The position numbers and the translations under genes are program-made. DNA of 64,000 nucleotides from positions 310,001 through 374,000 of the forward strand of contig NZ_CP168493.1 in the NCBI RefSeq assembly GCF_042945595.1, read 5' to 3'. Shown here one piece after another: positions 1-8,745 of this stretch. The notes beneath the pieces were generated by a model that did no database searches, was not told where the DNA came from, and saw only the letters and a program-made list of their open reading frames with translations. The stretch is from Psychrobacillus sp042945595. GTDB taxonomy: Bacteria; Bacillota; Bacilli; Bacillales_A; Planococcaceae. The number at the start of each line of letters is the position of its first letter. Position 1 is the first letter of the stretch.

Positions 1-21
1 TGTACTGATTGTTCATGTGTA

Positions 22-92
22 AGCGGGTGAAGAGAATCGAACTCTCATCATCAGCTTGGAAGGCTGAGGTTTTACCACTAAACTACACCCGC
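22..92 (-). tRNA. tRNA-Gly (TCC)
   Basis: Reading the minus strand, a 7-bp acceptor stem GCGGGTG/CACCCGC closes a cloverleaf whose anticodon loop CTTCCAA gives anticodon TCC (Gly). The T-arm GTTCGATTC is visible. No CCA is encoded. It is the last of five minus-strand tRNA genes in this cluster. Confidence 0.95.
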
Positions 93-97
93 ATAAA

Positions 98-173
98 TGG
101 TGGCTCAGGACGGAATCGAACCGCCGACACAAGGATTTTCAGTCCTTTGCTCTACCGACTGAGCTACTGAGCC
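98..173 (-). tRNA. tRNA-Phe (GAA)
   Basis: The minus strand shows acceptor GGCTCAG/CTGAGCC, anticodon loop CTGAAAA (GAA, Phe), a T-arm with GTTCGATTC, and an encoded CCA end (TGG at 98-100). It lies 5 bp from tRNA-Gly and is probably co-transcribed with it. Confidence 0.95.
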
Positions 174-316
174 TCTTCGATTTATGCTAAGCGGCGCAAC
201 TCTTCGTCAGCTGCACTCGTTCAATCAGTTACGTACTTGAGTACGTTCCTTCTTTCACTCGATTGCTTCCTTGATCTGCTTGCTTATCCTAAATCTCAAT
301 CTAATAAAATATTAAA
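174..316. other. tRNA spacer, no gene
   Basis: This 143-bp spacer separates tRNA-Asp from tRNA-Phe. It contains the short palindrome GTACTTGAGTAC near 234-245 but no supported ORF. It is probably transcribed as part of the tRNA precursor. Confidence 0.5.
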
Positions 317-392
317 TGGCGGTCCCGACCGGGATCGAACCGGCGATCTCCTGCGTGACAGGCAGGCATGTTAACCGCTACACCACGGGACC
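317..392 (-). tRNA. tRNA-Asp (GTC)
   Basis: The minus strand has acceptor GGTCCCG/CGGGACC, anticodon loop CTGTCAC (GTC, Asp) and an encoded CCA (TGG at 317-319). The cloverleaf arms are complete. Confidence 0.95.
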
Positions 393-395
393 ATT

Positions 396-470
<75 letters not shown>

Positions 471-540
471 ACAATAATAAAGTTGTAAAAAAACTACGAT
501 ATTCTAATGAAATTATCATAACACAAAATACCGTGAAAGT

Positions 541-566
541 TTCAACTTTTTTATAAAAAAGTTGAA
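541..566. terminator. AT-rich inverted repeat after tRNA-Ser
   Basis: A near-perfect inverted repeat of TTCAACTTTTTT with AAAAAAGTTGAA lies between tRNA-Ser and tRNA-fMet. On the minus strand it directly follows tRNA-Ser. It could be a weak terminator or a processing hairpin, and its low GC makes the call uncertain. Confidence 0.35.
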
Positions 567-570
567 AAAA

Positions 571-663
571 TGGAGGAGGAAGAGGGATTCGAACCCCCGC
601 GCGGTATGACCCGCCTGTCGGTTTTCAAGACCGATCCCTTCAGCCAGACTTGGGTATTCCTCC
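571..663 (-). tRNA. tRNA-Ser (TGA)
   Basis: The minus strand gives a 93-nt class II tRNA with acceptor GGAGGAA/TTCCTCC, anticodon loop containing TTGAAAA (anticodon TGA, Ser), a long variable arm, and encoded CCA (TGG at 571-573). It is the first tRNA of the cluster in the direction of transcription. Confidence 0.95.
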
Positions 664-850
664 GAGATATTGTTTGGTTGCCGTTTAACTACTAACTAAT
701 TATTGGCGACATGATATATTATAAACCGATTTTAATAAAAAAGGCAATACTTTTTTTAAAAAAAGTATGTAAAAGATAAATACGAAATATTTTATTATCT
801 AATTGATTACGCTTGAACTAAGAAAAAATACACCTCCAATCCTCTTGGAG

Positions 851-1010
851 GGTACTGAAAAACTCTAAACTAATGTTATTTATTGTAGCTATTCGCTGAA
901 TTTTTTCTTCAAATAAAAGGATTAGCACAGCGGCAATTTTTTTTGCGACGAGTAACCGTATGGTCAACCGTTTATTAGGTGATTTACTAGAATTAGACTT
1001 TTTCAGTACC
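851..1010. repeat. Short inverted-repeat element, copy 1
   Basis: The 160-bp element is bounded by terminal inverted repeats: GGTACTGAAAAACTCTA on the left, and on the right TAGACTTTTTCAGTACC, whose complement differs at one position. The interior reads TATTCGCTGAAT ... TAGCACAGCGGCAATTTTTT ... GACGAG. A second, longer copy lies at about 1191-1494. The size and ends suggest a MITE-like element, but no transposase is present and I see no clear target duplication. Confidence 0.65.
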
Positions 1011-1052
1011 GCTGTACTTGAGTTTGCATACTCTTTTTGGAAGGGAAATTGA

Positions 1053-1130
1053 TTTTGTTGGAAAAATGGGAGTTTTAGTTGGAATAATGAGACATTTAGT
1101 TGGAAAAATCATCTGTTTAGTTGGGATAAC
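1053..1130. repeat. Degenerate ~21-bp tandem repeat
   Basis: About four imperfect units share the core TTTAGTTGGAAAAAT (variants TTGTTGGAAAAAT, TAGTTGGAATAAT, TAGTTGGGATAAC) at roughly 21-bp spacing. They lie between the two inverted-repeat elements. No ORF covers them. Function is unknown. Confidence 0.5.
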
Positions 1131-1190
1131 TATTTTTTAGGGTATTGCTAACTCTCCATACTACGACCATGTAAAAGAGTGCTGCTGATT

Positions 1191-1494
1191 CTACAAAAGG
1201 GCACTGAAAAACTCTAAATTAGTATTTATTATAGGAACTTATTCGCTGGATTCTTACTTCCTATAAAAGTGTTTAGCACGGCGGTGTAAGACTCCTGCGG
1301 GGAAAGCGAGACAGACGTGACCCATTACGAAGCGTAGCGAAGAAAGAGAATCAGGCGCCACGCCACGCGGAAAGCAAATGCCAGACCGCTAAATCCGATT
1401 AGCAATTTTTTCTGAGACGAGGAACCGCAGGAGAAAATCTTTGTTGGAAAATTTATTAGAATGACACTTTTTTAGTGCTCTCATCCTTTTGTAG
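1191..1494. repeat. Inverted-repeat element, copy 2, with GC-rich insert
   Basis: The outer ends are CTACAAAAGG and CCTTTTGTAG, followed inward by GGGCACTGAAAAACT and, on the other side, the complement of GAGCACTAAAAAAG. The interior matches copy 1 (TATTCGCTGGATT ... TTTAGCACGGCGG ... CAATTTTTTCTGAGACGAG). Between the GCGG and CAATTTTTT blocks it carries about 120 extra bp that are clearly GC-richer (about 1290-1410; contains ACTCCTGCGGGGAAAGCGAG and CGCGGAAAGC). That insert resembles the dispersed GC-rich repeat common in Bacillaceae genomes. Confidence 0.6.
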
Positions 1495-1535
1495 GCTGAT
1501 TAGAAGTTCTTTTAGTTACTATATATTAATACTCC

Positions 1536-2180
1536 TTAGTCGTTAATAATTTCTTCGTATCCAATCATATTATCTACATGGCTCGCAATCATAGATATAA
1601 TTGCATTTGCTTCTTCCTTTTTAAAGGAAAAAGTACTTTCATCTTCGAAAAGTTCCGTGTCCTCTACCCAAATTCGATTGACTCTTCGGAGAACTCCATC
1701 TCCATTCGCGCTGTCTATCCCAAATTGATAGGTTACTTCTACCTTATCTTCTATATAGAAAGCGGTAACTTCAGGTGTTTCCCATTCAACGTTGATTTCT
1801 TCAAAAGTGACTTCTTCATCTAAAACTTCGTATTCATTACTATTTTCATCTACATAATAGACTTCACTATCATCATCCATAAATTCATGAAACATTTCAT
1901 GAACGGCATCGACTACATCAGTAATGTCATCCAAAATTATTCTTGTAGGTTGTTGGAGAGTTACATCAAAACTTTCTACGTAAAACTCTTCATTATAGGG
2001 ATCGAAGAGAAGGGTACAAAAGTAATCTCTATCTTCTTCTGTACCAACAAAAAATTCTATACGTGGATGTTTTGAACCCCGATTGATATTCATATGGCCG
2101 ACTTGGTCATATTCTTCGCAAATCGATTCCAAATGTTCTTGAAGCTCTCCAGTTACTCTGTTAAACCATTCCATGGACAT
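1536..2180 (-). CDS. Hypothetical acidic protein
   Basis: This 214-residue, strongly acidic protein (many D/E, including DDDSE near residue 101 and a C-terminal EEIIND) has no signal peptide or membrane segment and no motif I recognise. The ATG at 2180 is preceded by AGAAGGCGG at good spacing. It stands alone between the inverted-repeat elements and the divergent tlp gene. It is probably cytosolic and the function is unknown. Confidence 0.75.
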   Translation of the reverse strand: MSMEWFNRVTGELQEHLESICEEYDQVGHMNINRGSKHPRIEFFVGTEEDRDYFCTLLFDPYNEEFYVESFDVTLQQPTRIILDDITDVVDAVHEMFHEFMDDDSEVYYVDENSNEYEVLDEEVTFEEINVEWETPEVTAFYIEDKVEVTYQFGIDSANGDGVLRRVNRIWVEDTELFEDESTFSFKKEEANAIISMIASHVDNMIGYEEIIND

Positions 2181-2349
2181 GTCATTACCGCCTTCTGATC
2201 TTTTTTCTTCATTTATGTTGTCCTAGTTTGTTACGTTTATTACATGCTAATTAAATTTATTTTTTACGAAAAATATAGTATGGATAGTTTTAGTTAGATA
2301 GGAGACTCTATATTTTGTGTGACCTTATTAAAAAGAAGGAGGAATAAAA

Positions 2350-2592
2350 TTGCCACAAAACACTCCAAAACCGGATGATCGATCAGATAATGTTGAAAAG
2401 CTACAAGATATGGCGAAAAATACAATTGGAAATATGGAAGCGGCTGAAGAAGCGATGGGTTTTCTCGATGGTGATGAACGAGAGGCGCTCAGAGAAAAAA
2501 ATGAACGTCGAAAAAAAAGTCTGGAAGGTTTTCGACAAGAAATTTTAGATGAAGCTGCAGCACGGAAAAATGGCTATTCTGGAGATCATTAA
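2350..2592 (+). CDS. tlp: Small acid-soluble spore protein Tlp
   Basis: This 80-residue protein carries the Tlp signature: a PKPDDRSDNVEKLQ block near residue 6, central NERR, and a C-terminal ARKNGY. The usual length is about 75-85 residues. Tlp is a minor SASP made in the forespore and degraded on germination. The start is TTG at 2350, preceded by AAGGAGGAATAAAA, the only start with a good ribosome binding site. It is the clearest single marker that the organism sporulates. Forespore sigma-G control is expected from the family but I did not identify the promoter. Confidence 0.95.
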   Translation: MPQNTPKPDDRSDNVEKLQDMAKNTIGNMEAAEEAMGFLDGDEREALREKNERRKKSLEGFRQEILDEAAARKNGYSGDH

Positions 2593-2649
2593 TTAATTCT
2601 AATAAATTTAAAGTTCAGGTTATAACTAGAAATATTTTTATTCAAAGGA

Positions 2650-3017
2650 CAGATTGGTACGTCGGACTTTCCAACTCAGATTGCTAAAGCACGTGAAGAG
2701 AACTATGATTTTAGGTTACAACAAATATCGATCCAGACATCACAAACCATTATGGTAACGATTCTCCTTTTAACTTTACCGCTTATCAAAGTGATGAGAA
2801 AGAAAAATAATTACTTGCAGGTAAAAATGAGCCGAATCCTGAAAAACGTAAGGCAATCTACTCTAAATTACAAGCATTATTTGTAAAGGATTTACCAGTC
2901 TTCACACTTTACTCTGAATACGACTTCGCGGCTATTTCAGATAAAGTCATTGGTGGATAACCGATATTCTTCGGTTATCATAATAACTTTCAAAATTGGG
3001 GTTTATCTTACAAATAG
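2650..3017 (+). pseudogene. Decayed oligopeptide ABC transporter binding protein (C-terminal remnant)
   Basis: The translation recovers pieces typical of the C-terminus of family 5 solute-binding proteins: ITNHYGNDSPFNFTAYQSDE, a stop, then an RKAIYSKLQALFVKDLPVF-type block, another stop, and finally HNNFQNWGLSYK with a terminal stop at 3017. At least two in-frame stops and an upstream frameshift break it, and no start or N-terminal part remains. It is a relic of a dipeptide/oligopeptide-binding lipoprotein gene. Confidence 0.7.
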
Positions 3018-3054
3018 ATGTGGCGCTTTATTTACTTTTAATATGTTATAAATA

Positions 3055-3093
3055 GAAAACCTGGAGCAGTATATGCTCTAGGTTTTCTTTTTT
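3055..3093 (+). terminator. Rho-independent terminator
   Basis: The hairpin AAAACCTGGAGC-agtatat-GCTCTAGGTTTT is followed by CTTTTTT. It lies downstream of the binding-protein relic and probably once ended that operon. Confidence 0.8.
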
Positions 3094-3185
3094 ACTTATT
3101 TTTAGCGATGAAACCAATTAAAAAACATAGTCAGTTCGTTTTTGGTCAAACTAAGAGAAAGAAAATTTGGCAAGAGGTGATATGC

Positions 3186-4718
3186 ATGATAATTGAAAAG
3201 TCGACTGAGTGGAAAGAAGGCTTCATAAAAAGATTAGAAAATGTGGAACCTTGGGATAATTGGACACTATACAATATGAGTTACGACGTAGTTAAAACTA
3301 ACTTGATTGCAGACTTCACAGGGCTTCAATCTCCCAAATATTTACCCAACTTAACTCCTCTTACCCATCAATTAGAAGTGGCTGAAACGGTTATCGAAAG
3401 GATGAATGGAAAAGCAATTCTTGCAGACGAAGTTGGGCTTGGTAAAACCATTGAAGCAGGTTTGATATTAAAGGAATATCTCGTTCGCGGACTAGTAAAA
3501 AAAGCGCTAATTTTAGCTCCGGCTTCTCTTATCACTCAATGGGTGGAAGAATTAAACTATAAATTTTACATTCCTGCGATTCCTTATAAAAAAAATACCC
3601 CGATTGACTATTATGACATTGTCGTAATGAGTATGGATACTGCAAAGAAAAATCCGCATAGAGAGCTCATATATGCGCAAGAATACGACATGATCATCAT
3701 TGATGAAGCACATAAACTAAAAAATCACAAAACGCAAATCTACGAGTTTGTTCAAAGTTTAAAGAAAAAGTTTTGTTTGTTGTTAACTGCTACACCTGTG
3801 CAAAATAATGTGTTTGAGTTGTTTTATCTCATTTCTTTACTAAAACCAGGACATCTAGGTAATTATGAGACGTTTCAATCTTCGTTTTCTGCAAGTAAAC
3901 ATAATTTAGAGCATGATGATTATTTGAAAGAATTGGTTAATCAAGTGATGGTTAGAAATCGAAGACAAAACACTGGAATTGAATGGACTAATCGTTGTGT
4001 TCAAATAATCCCAATCCAATTTACGAAAGAAGAAAAAGAAGTCTATGATTTGATTTTAGCACTTAAAGATGTTTCTTCTGTTTTTTCTGGTGCCTTTTCT
4101 ATGATTACGTTGCAAAAAGAAATGTGTAGCAGCAAGGAAGCTACATATTTGACCTTAAATAAAATGCGTCAAAATTGTGTGGAGCCAAAAGAGAATGAAT
4201 ACGTGGAGGAAATTATTCAAAAATTGATGGCATTGGAAAAAAACTCGAAAGCTGAAAAAGTGTATGAAATAATTTCACAAGCAAATGATAAGGTTATTAT
4301 TTTTACTGAATATAAAGCCAGTCAAGCATACTTGCAGTGGTTTTTGAATTCAAAAGGAATTACAAGTGTTCTCTTTAACGGACAATTCAGTAAAAATAAA
4401 CGTGATTGGATGAAACATCTATTTAAAGAACAAGCGCAGGTACTCATTGCGACAGAATCTGGAGGGGAAGGGATTAACCTTCAATTTTGTCACCATGTCA
4501 TCAATTATGATTTGCCTTGGAACCCGATGAAATTAGAGCAACGAATTGGACGGGTCCACCGGCTAGGGCAAGAGCATGATGTCCATATTTATAATTTAGC
4601 GATCGATAACACCATCGAAAAAGATATATTGGACTTGCTTTACGTGAAGATTAATGTTTTTGAAAAAGTAGTGGGGGAGTTAGACGATATTTTATCTGCG
4701 TTCAAAAAATCTATTTGA
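3186..4718 (+). CDS. yqhH: SNF2-family helicase YqhH
   Basis: A DEAD/SNF2 superfamily 2 ATPase of about 510 residues. Motif I (DEVGLGKT) is near residue 80, motif II (DEAH) near 172, LTATP soon after, and motif VI (RIGRVHRLGQ) near 452. The relatives are RapA-like ATPases and B. subtilis YqhH. These act on nucleic acid or nucleoprotein; the substrate of YqhH is not known. An upstream in-frame ATG at 3108 exists, but AAGAGGTGA just before the ATG at 3186 favours that start. It is immediately followed by yqhG, the same order as in B. subtilis, which supports the assignment. Confidence 0.88.
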   Translation: MIIEKSTEWKEGFIKRLENVEPWDNWTLYNMSYDVVKTNLIADFTGLQSPKYLPNLTPLTHQLEVAETVIERMNGKAILADEVGLGKTIEAGLILKEYLVRGLVKKALILAPASLITQWVEELNYKFYIPAIPYKKNTPIDYYDIVVMSMDTAKKNPHRELIYAQEYDMIIIDEAHKLKNHKTQIYEFVQSLKKKFCLLLTATPVQNNVFELFYLISLLKPGHLGNYETFQSSFSASKHNLEHDDYLKELVNQVMVRNRRQNTGIEWTNRCVQIIPIQFTKEEKEVYDLILALKDVSSVFSGAFSMITLQKEMCSSKEATYLTLNKMRQNCVEPKENEYVEEIIQKLMALEKNSKAEKVYEIISQANDKVIIFTEYKASQAYLQWFLNSKGITSVLFNGQFSKNKRDWMKHLFKEQAQVLIATESGGEGINLQFCHHVINYDLPWNPMKLEQRIGRVHRLGQEHDVHIYNLAIDNTIEKDILDLLYVKINVFEKVVGELDDILSAFKKSI

Positions 4719-4729
4719 GGAGGATAAAC

Positions 4730-5509
4730 ATGTACCCACAACAAGTGCACAGTTATTTACAAAAATTCTTTCAAGAAAACAATTGCGATATTATAAATGA
4801 TAATAACTACTATATTACCGTGCAATTAACGATCGATATGGATAAAAAAATTATGAATCGCCCTTACTATTGGCAATACTTAGAAAGTACCAATGGAGTC
4901 CCAAATCCAGCCCAATTAACTCTAATCACCGATCAAAATAAGCTGGACGAAGATATTAAAGGCGAAATCGTACACTTTGGTTCTCCACGACTTAATCAGT
5001 TGTTTCGAGTAACTAAAGGGCTAGGTGCCTTTGTCCAAATGTTTGAAAAGATAGATAAAATGGAAACTAGAGCTATTTTGACGCCTTGGCTAGGGGTGAA
5101 TTATAAAGTTACCTATTATAGCGACCAAACAAAAGAAATACTCTATTCTTTAGGAATTAATCTAATGACAGGGGTCATTCAAGAAGGATTTCAGGAATCT
5201 ATCAGTGACTTGGTCATGGAGGAGTTTATGTCTGAAACCGTCTTTCATTTGCCTTATATTATTAAACCGATTCGTGCATTGGAACGATTAGATGCCGTAA
5301 TTGAAAATATCATCCAACAAGATGATCATACATGGGAGGAAGAAGCAACAGAGAGATGGCGGAAGGATCTTCGCGTATTGGAGCATTTCTATGAAGAGGT
5401 AATCGACAAGCCTGAATGTTACGAGATGGAAAAAAAAGCAATGGAGGAACAGTACAAAGTAAGGATAAAGGTGGAAGTAATAAATGGTGGATTATTTTAT
5501 AAGAAATAG
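4730..5509 (+). CDS. yqhG: YqhG family protein
   Basis: A 259-residue cytosolic protein. The N-terminal MYPQQVHSYLQKFF, the NRPYYWQY block and LTLITD resemble B. subtilis YqhG, which is encoded next to YqhH. No catalytic motif is visible and the function is unknown. The ATG at 4730 follows GAGGAGGATAAAC, only 11 bp after the yqhH stop, so the two genes are surely co-transcribed and may work together. Confidence 0.85.
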   Translation: MYPQQVHSYLQKFFQENNCDIINDNNYYITVQLTIDMDKKIMNRPYYWQYLESTNGVPNPAQLTLITDQNKLDEDIKGEIVHFGSPRLNQLFRVTKGLGAFVQMFEKIDKMETRAILTPWLGVNYKVTYYSDQTKEILYSLGINLMTGVIQEGFQESISDLVMEEFMSETVFHLPYIIKPIRALERLDAVIENIIQQDDHTWEEEATERWRKDLRVLEHFYEEVIDKPECYEMEKKAMEEQYKVRIKVEVINGGLFYKK

Positions 5510-5511
5510 GA

Positions 5512-5541
5512 AGAGGGTGGCCAATTGTCCACCCTCTTTTT
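5512..5541 (+). terminator. Terminator of yqhH-yqhG
   Basis: A GC-rich hairpin AGAGGGTGG-ccaattg-TCCACCCTCT followed by TTTTT starts 3 bp after the yqhG stop. Confidence 0.9.
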
Positions 5542-5610
5542 GGTTGACAAGAAAGCAAAAAATAGAGAATCGGATGATCGAGAGTAGGATGGCTTGTCGG
5601 AGGGATTCAC

Positions 5611-5665
5611 AAAACAGGTCATACGGTCATTGCGACAGGATGTCCCAATGACCGTGTGTTCTGTT
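5611..5665 (-). terminator. Probable terminator of the purine permease operon
   Basis: A long imperfect hairpin pairs ACGGTCATTG with CAATGACCGT, extended by ACAG/CTGT; on the minus strand it ends in TTTTGT. It lies just downstream of the permease stop. Confidence 0.6.
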
Positions 5666-5668
5666 ACA

Positions 5669-7015
5669 CTATTTCGTTATCGGTAATAGTTTATTCAATA
5701 AAATTGCTGCTATAGCAGCTACTGCAACAGGTGAACTAAATAAATATTGCAATGTGTTAGGCAAAGCGTATAAAAAATCTTTGGGAATAAGTGTTAAAGC
5801 TAATGTTAAGATCATTGGCACTGCGATGACATACATTTCTTTCTCGCCAATTACCTCATTTTTCATTACCTTTAGTCCGCTTATCGCGATCACGCCACAA
5901 ACGATGACAAAAACCCCGCCGATGACAGCGGATGGAACTGCAGAGATTAGGGCAGATAACTTGCTTGAAAAACCAAATAACACAAACCACGTCCCAGCGG
6001 CGATGAAGACACGACGACTAGCAACTCCAGTGATGGAAATAATTCCGGCATTAGTTGAGTATCCAGTAACAGGAGTTGTTCCTAATAAAGAAGCGATAAG
6101 ACAGCCGATACCTTCACCAATTACGCCGCGGTTAATATTTTTTTCTGTTAACGGCTTGTCTATGACATTACTCACGGCAAACCATGTACCAGTTGTTTCT
6201 GCCATTAGAACAACATATATAATAACCATCGTAATAATTGCAGATGGATTAAAAGAAAAGCTAAAATCGACAAATGGGATTTGTGGCAAGCTAAACCATT
6301 TTGCCTCACCAACAGCGGATAAATTCAATACTCCCATAAAGTTTGCGGCAATGCACCCTACGATTAAAGCGATAATGACGGAAGCAATGCGGAACACTCG
6401 ACCTTTCTTGCCGAACAAAGATCCTAACATTACACATAAAATGAGCACAGCACCAGAGATAAGAGCCAAATAGATATTTTGTGCAACAGTAGCACCAGCC
6501 GCATTGTAAATATTATCATTTAATGCGACAGGCATTAACGAAAGTCCGACCACGAAAATGATTGTCCCACCAACTATAGTTGGTACAAAGGTCTTAACCA
6601 GTTTATTGAAAATACCTGTAAAACCTAAAATGATAACTAAAATAGAAGCTATTAAACTAGCCCCTAAAACTGTTCCCCAACCAATTATACCCCCACCACT
6701 AGCTGCATAAATCCCTACAATAGCTCCAATGGGAATAAAAGAAGGACCTTGGGCAACTGGTAACTTCATACAGAAATAAGTTTGTACAATTGTTGCAATT
6801 CCTGCGGCAATAAAAGTAGATTGTATCAATGCCGTGGATTGACCAGACTGTAAAGAGATTAGCATGGCAATGATGAAAGGTACCACGTAAACGTCCATCG
6901 CAAGTACATGTTGCAAACCAAGTAAAGTGGATTGACCTAGTGAAACTTTTTCATCAGGACCAACCGTTAGTCTTGGATTATTATTGTGAGCTTGTTTATG
7001 TGTAGGTATTTCCAT
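5669..7015 (-). CDS. NCS2-family nucleobase permease
   Basis: A 448-residue polytopic membrane protein of the nucleobase:cation symporter-2 family (UraA/PbuX type). The N-terminal LGLQHVLAMDVYVVPF block and QGPSFIPIGAI are family signatures, and about 12-14 hydrophobic segments follow. The family imports uracil, xanthine or related bases with H+ or Na+. Its position 30 bp after guanine deaminase on the same strand points to a purine such as guanine or xanthine. The ATG at 7015 follows CGGAGGTG at slightly long spacing. Confidence 0.88.
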   Translation of the reverse strand: MEIPTHKQAHNNNPRLTVGPDEKVSLGQSTLLGLQHVLAMDVYVVPFIIAMLISLQSGQSTALIQSTFIAAGIATIVQTYFCMKLPVAQGPSFIPIGAIVGIYAASGGGIIGWGTVLGASLIASILVIILGFTGIFNKLVKTFVPTIVGGTIIFVVGLSLMPVALNDNIYNAAGATVAQNIYLALISGAVLILCVMLGSLFGKKGRVFRIASVIIALIVGCIAANFMGVLNLSAVGEAKWFSLPQIPFVDFSFSFNPSAIITMVIIYVVLMAETTGTWFAVSNVIDKPLTEKNINRGVIGEGIGCLIASLLGTTPVTGYSTNAGIISITGVASRRVFIAAGTWFVLFGFSSKLSALISAVPSAVIGGVFVIVCGVIAISGLKVMKNEVIGEKEMYVIAVPMILTLALTLIPKDFLYALPNTLQYLFSSPVAVAAIAAILLNKLLPITK

Positions 7016-7045
7016 TGGTAATGAGCACCTCCGAGTTTTTTTGTA

Positions 7046-8413
7046 TTACAATCGTGAATGAACTTTTTCTCCTTGAATCCATATTGTGCGAATATTTTCT
7101 GGTCGAGCAAGATACATTATTTTTTGGAACACATCGTTTAAGTCTTCATGCTCGTTAAAAATCGGTAGTTTTGCAGATGCTATTTTTGTATCAATGATTT
7201 GTACATCCCAAGCATGGTTTTCTGCTAAACGACCAATAGGTAAGCTCAAACTTTCTCCTCCACCAGCGGTTGCTAAATAGAATGCTTCATTTATTGTGAT
7301 CCGTGAAGCTGGCACGCCACGTTCATCAGCGGGAAGAGCCGGATTAACACCATCCTCTAACATTCTTGAAGACATCACAGCTTGTCTTGCATTATCGAAA
7401 AGACTAGGTGAAAAGCCACCAGAAATATCAGAACCTAAACCAATCTCAACACCTTTGGAATGCAAATGAGCAATAGGAATAACGCTATTGGCAAAGTAAG
7501 TATTGGAAATTGGACAATGGGCAACGGCGGTTCCCGTTTCGGCAAATAAATCTGCATCGTCCTCATCTAAGAAATTACAATGCGCCATTACGGACTTATC
7601 GCGTAATAGACCAAAATCATTCAATGCAAAGGCATCGTTCTTTTGAAAACGTTCTTTGACATAACTATGTGCCCAGTCACTTTCACTACAGTGCGATTGA
7701 ACATACGTATCGTATTTGGCAGCAAGTTCTCCTAAACCTTTTAAACCTTCTTCAGTACAGCTTGGAATAAAGCGAGGAGTGACTACTGGGTACACCCCTT
7801 GTTTAGTTGATTTTGCTAATTCCTTGACAGCTAAAATAAATTCTTCCGTATCAGCTAATGCAGTTTGAGTATCTGCATCCCGATAAAATGTTGGATTTTG
7901 TTCAGGGTCATCCATTACAACTTTTCCAACTAGACCGCGTTGCCCTTTTTTCGCACAGATTTCAGCTAGTAATAAACTTGCTTCTTTATGGACAGTTGCA
8001 AAATAAAGTGCCGTCGTAGTTCCGTTTGCGAGCAAAGTACTTACTACGTCTTCGTAGACGTTTTTTGCAAAAGCTAAATCTGAAAACTTAGACTCAAGTG
8101 GGAATGTATACGTATTTAACCAGTCATAAAGTGGAATATCTAATGCAGTTCCGGATTGTGCCCATTGCGGCGCGTGTACGTGCAAATCCACGAAACCTGG
8201 TAAGAAATATTGACCTTCTTCTAAACGATGAAAGTTTTCTTTTCCTTGATAAGTGTCTAATAAGTCTTGATAGACTGTATCCTCTGGAGCGACTATTTTT
8301 TCAATCATTCCGTTGCTGTTAATGCAGAATAGGCAATCATAAAGAATTTCTACTTCTTTTGGTGATTTACTGGTAAAAGCTGTCCCTTGAAAAATTTGCG
8401 TATACTCTCTCAT
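7046..8413 (-). CDS. guaD: Guanine deaminase (amidohydrolase)
   Basis: A 455-residue amidohydrolase of the ATZ/TRZ-type guanine deaminase branch, not the small CDA-fold GuaD of B. subtilis. The metal ligands are visible: HVHAPQW near residue 79, QSHCSESDW, MAHCNF, and GSDISGG near the C-terminal third. It hydrolyses guanine to xanthine and ammonia in the cytosol. It is the first gene of a two-gene operon with the NCS2 permease, consistent with purine salvage or nitrogen scavenging. The start has GGCGG upstream. A GAACATTA segment within 20 bp of the start weakly resembles a PurR box. Confidence 0.88.
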   Translation of the reverse strand: MREYTQIFQGTAFTSKSPKEVEILYDCLFCINSNGMIEKIVAPEDTVYQDLLDTYQGKENFHRLEEGQYFLPGFVDLHVHAPQWAQSGTALDIPLYDWLNTYTFPLESKFSDLAFAKNVYEDVVSTLLANGTTTALYFATVHKEASLLLAEICAKKGQRGLVGKVVMDDPEQNPTFYRDADTQTALADTEEFILAVKELAKSTKQGVYPVVTPRFIPSCTEEGLKGLGELAAKYDTYVQSHCSESDWAHSYVKERFQKNDAFALNDFGLLRDKSVMAHCNFLDEDDADLFAETGTAVAHCPISNTYFANSVIPIAHLHSKGVEIGLGSDISGGFSPSLFDNARQAVMSSRMLEDGVNPALPADERGVPASRITINEAFYLATAGGGESLSLPIGRLAENHAWDVQIIDTKIASAKLPIFNEHEDLNDVFQKIMYLARPENIRTIWIQGEKVHSRL

Positions 8414-8446
8414 AAATTCCGCCTTAATGTTCGTATTTTGAAATCA

Positions 8447-8498
8447 TATTCGCTATTATAGAGCAAAATAAATATAGAGTATAGATAATAAGCGAATA
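8447..8498. promoter_or_regulatory. Long inverted repeat upstream of guaD
   Basis: The arms TATTCGCTATTAT (8447-8459) and ATAATAAGCGAATA (8485-8498) are inverted, one bulge apart, with a 25-bp AT-rich centre. It sits 35 bp upstream of guaD and could be an operator or a leader hairpin. The rest of 8414-8745 is AT-rich and holds no ORF that I can support. Confidence 0.4.
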
Positions 8499-8745
8499 AT
8501 TTTTGAAATATATTTTATAATGTTTGTGTTTTGTAATATTTTTAGAAAATACTTGAATTAATTGAAGGTAAATATAACTTAGTTATTATAATTCTTAGAT
8601 TATTTTTCTTATTATGGTCCGTTTTAGGTATAATTTAAATTAAATTATAGAAACTAGGTAATTTTGAGAGATTGAATGTTACTTCGATTTGCTAAGCGAA
8701 CGCTAGCTGAAGAATATGATTGAGACTGAATTAGGAGTGAATCAA

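Noticed and set aside
5754..6473. A 239-codon open frame on the plus strand
   Set aside because: It is the antisense of the NCS2 permease, has no RBS and reads as low-quality Thr/Pro/Ile sequence.
8414..8715. A purine riboswitch upstream of the guanine deaminase operon
   Set aside because: The expected purine aptamer core was not found; only an inverted repeat and a weak PurR-like GAACATTA are visible.
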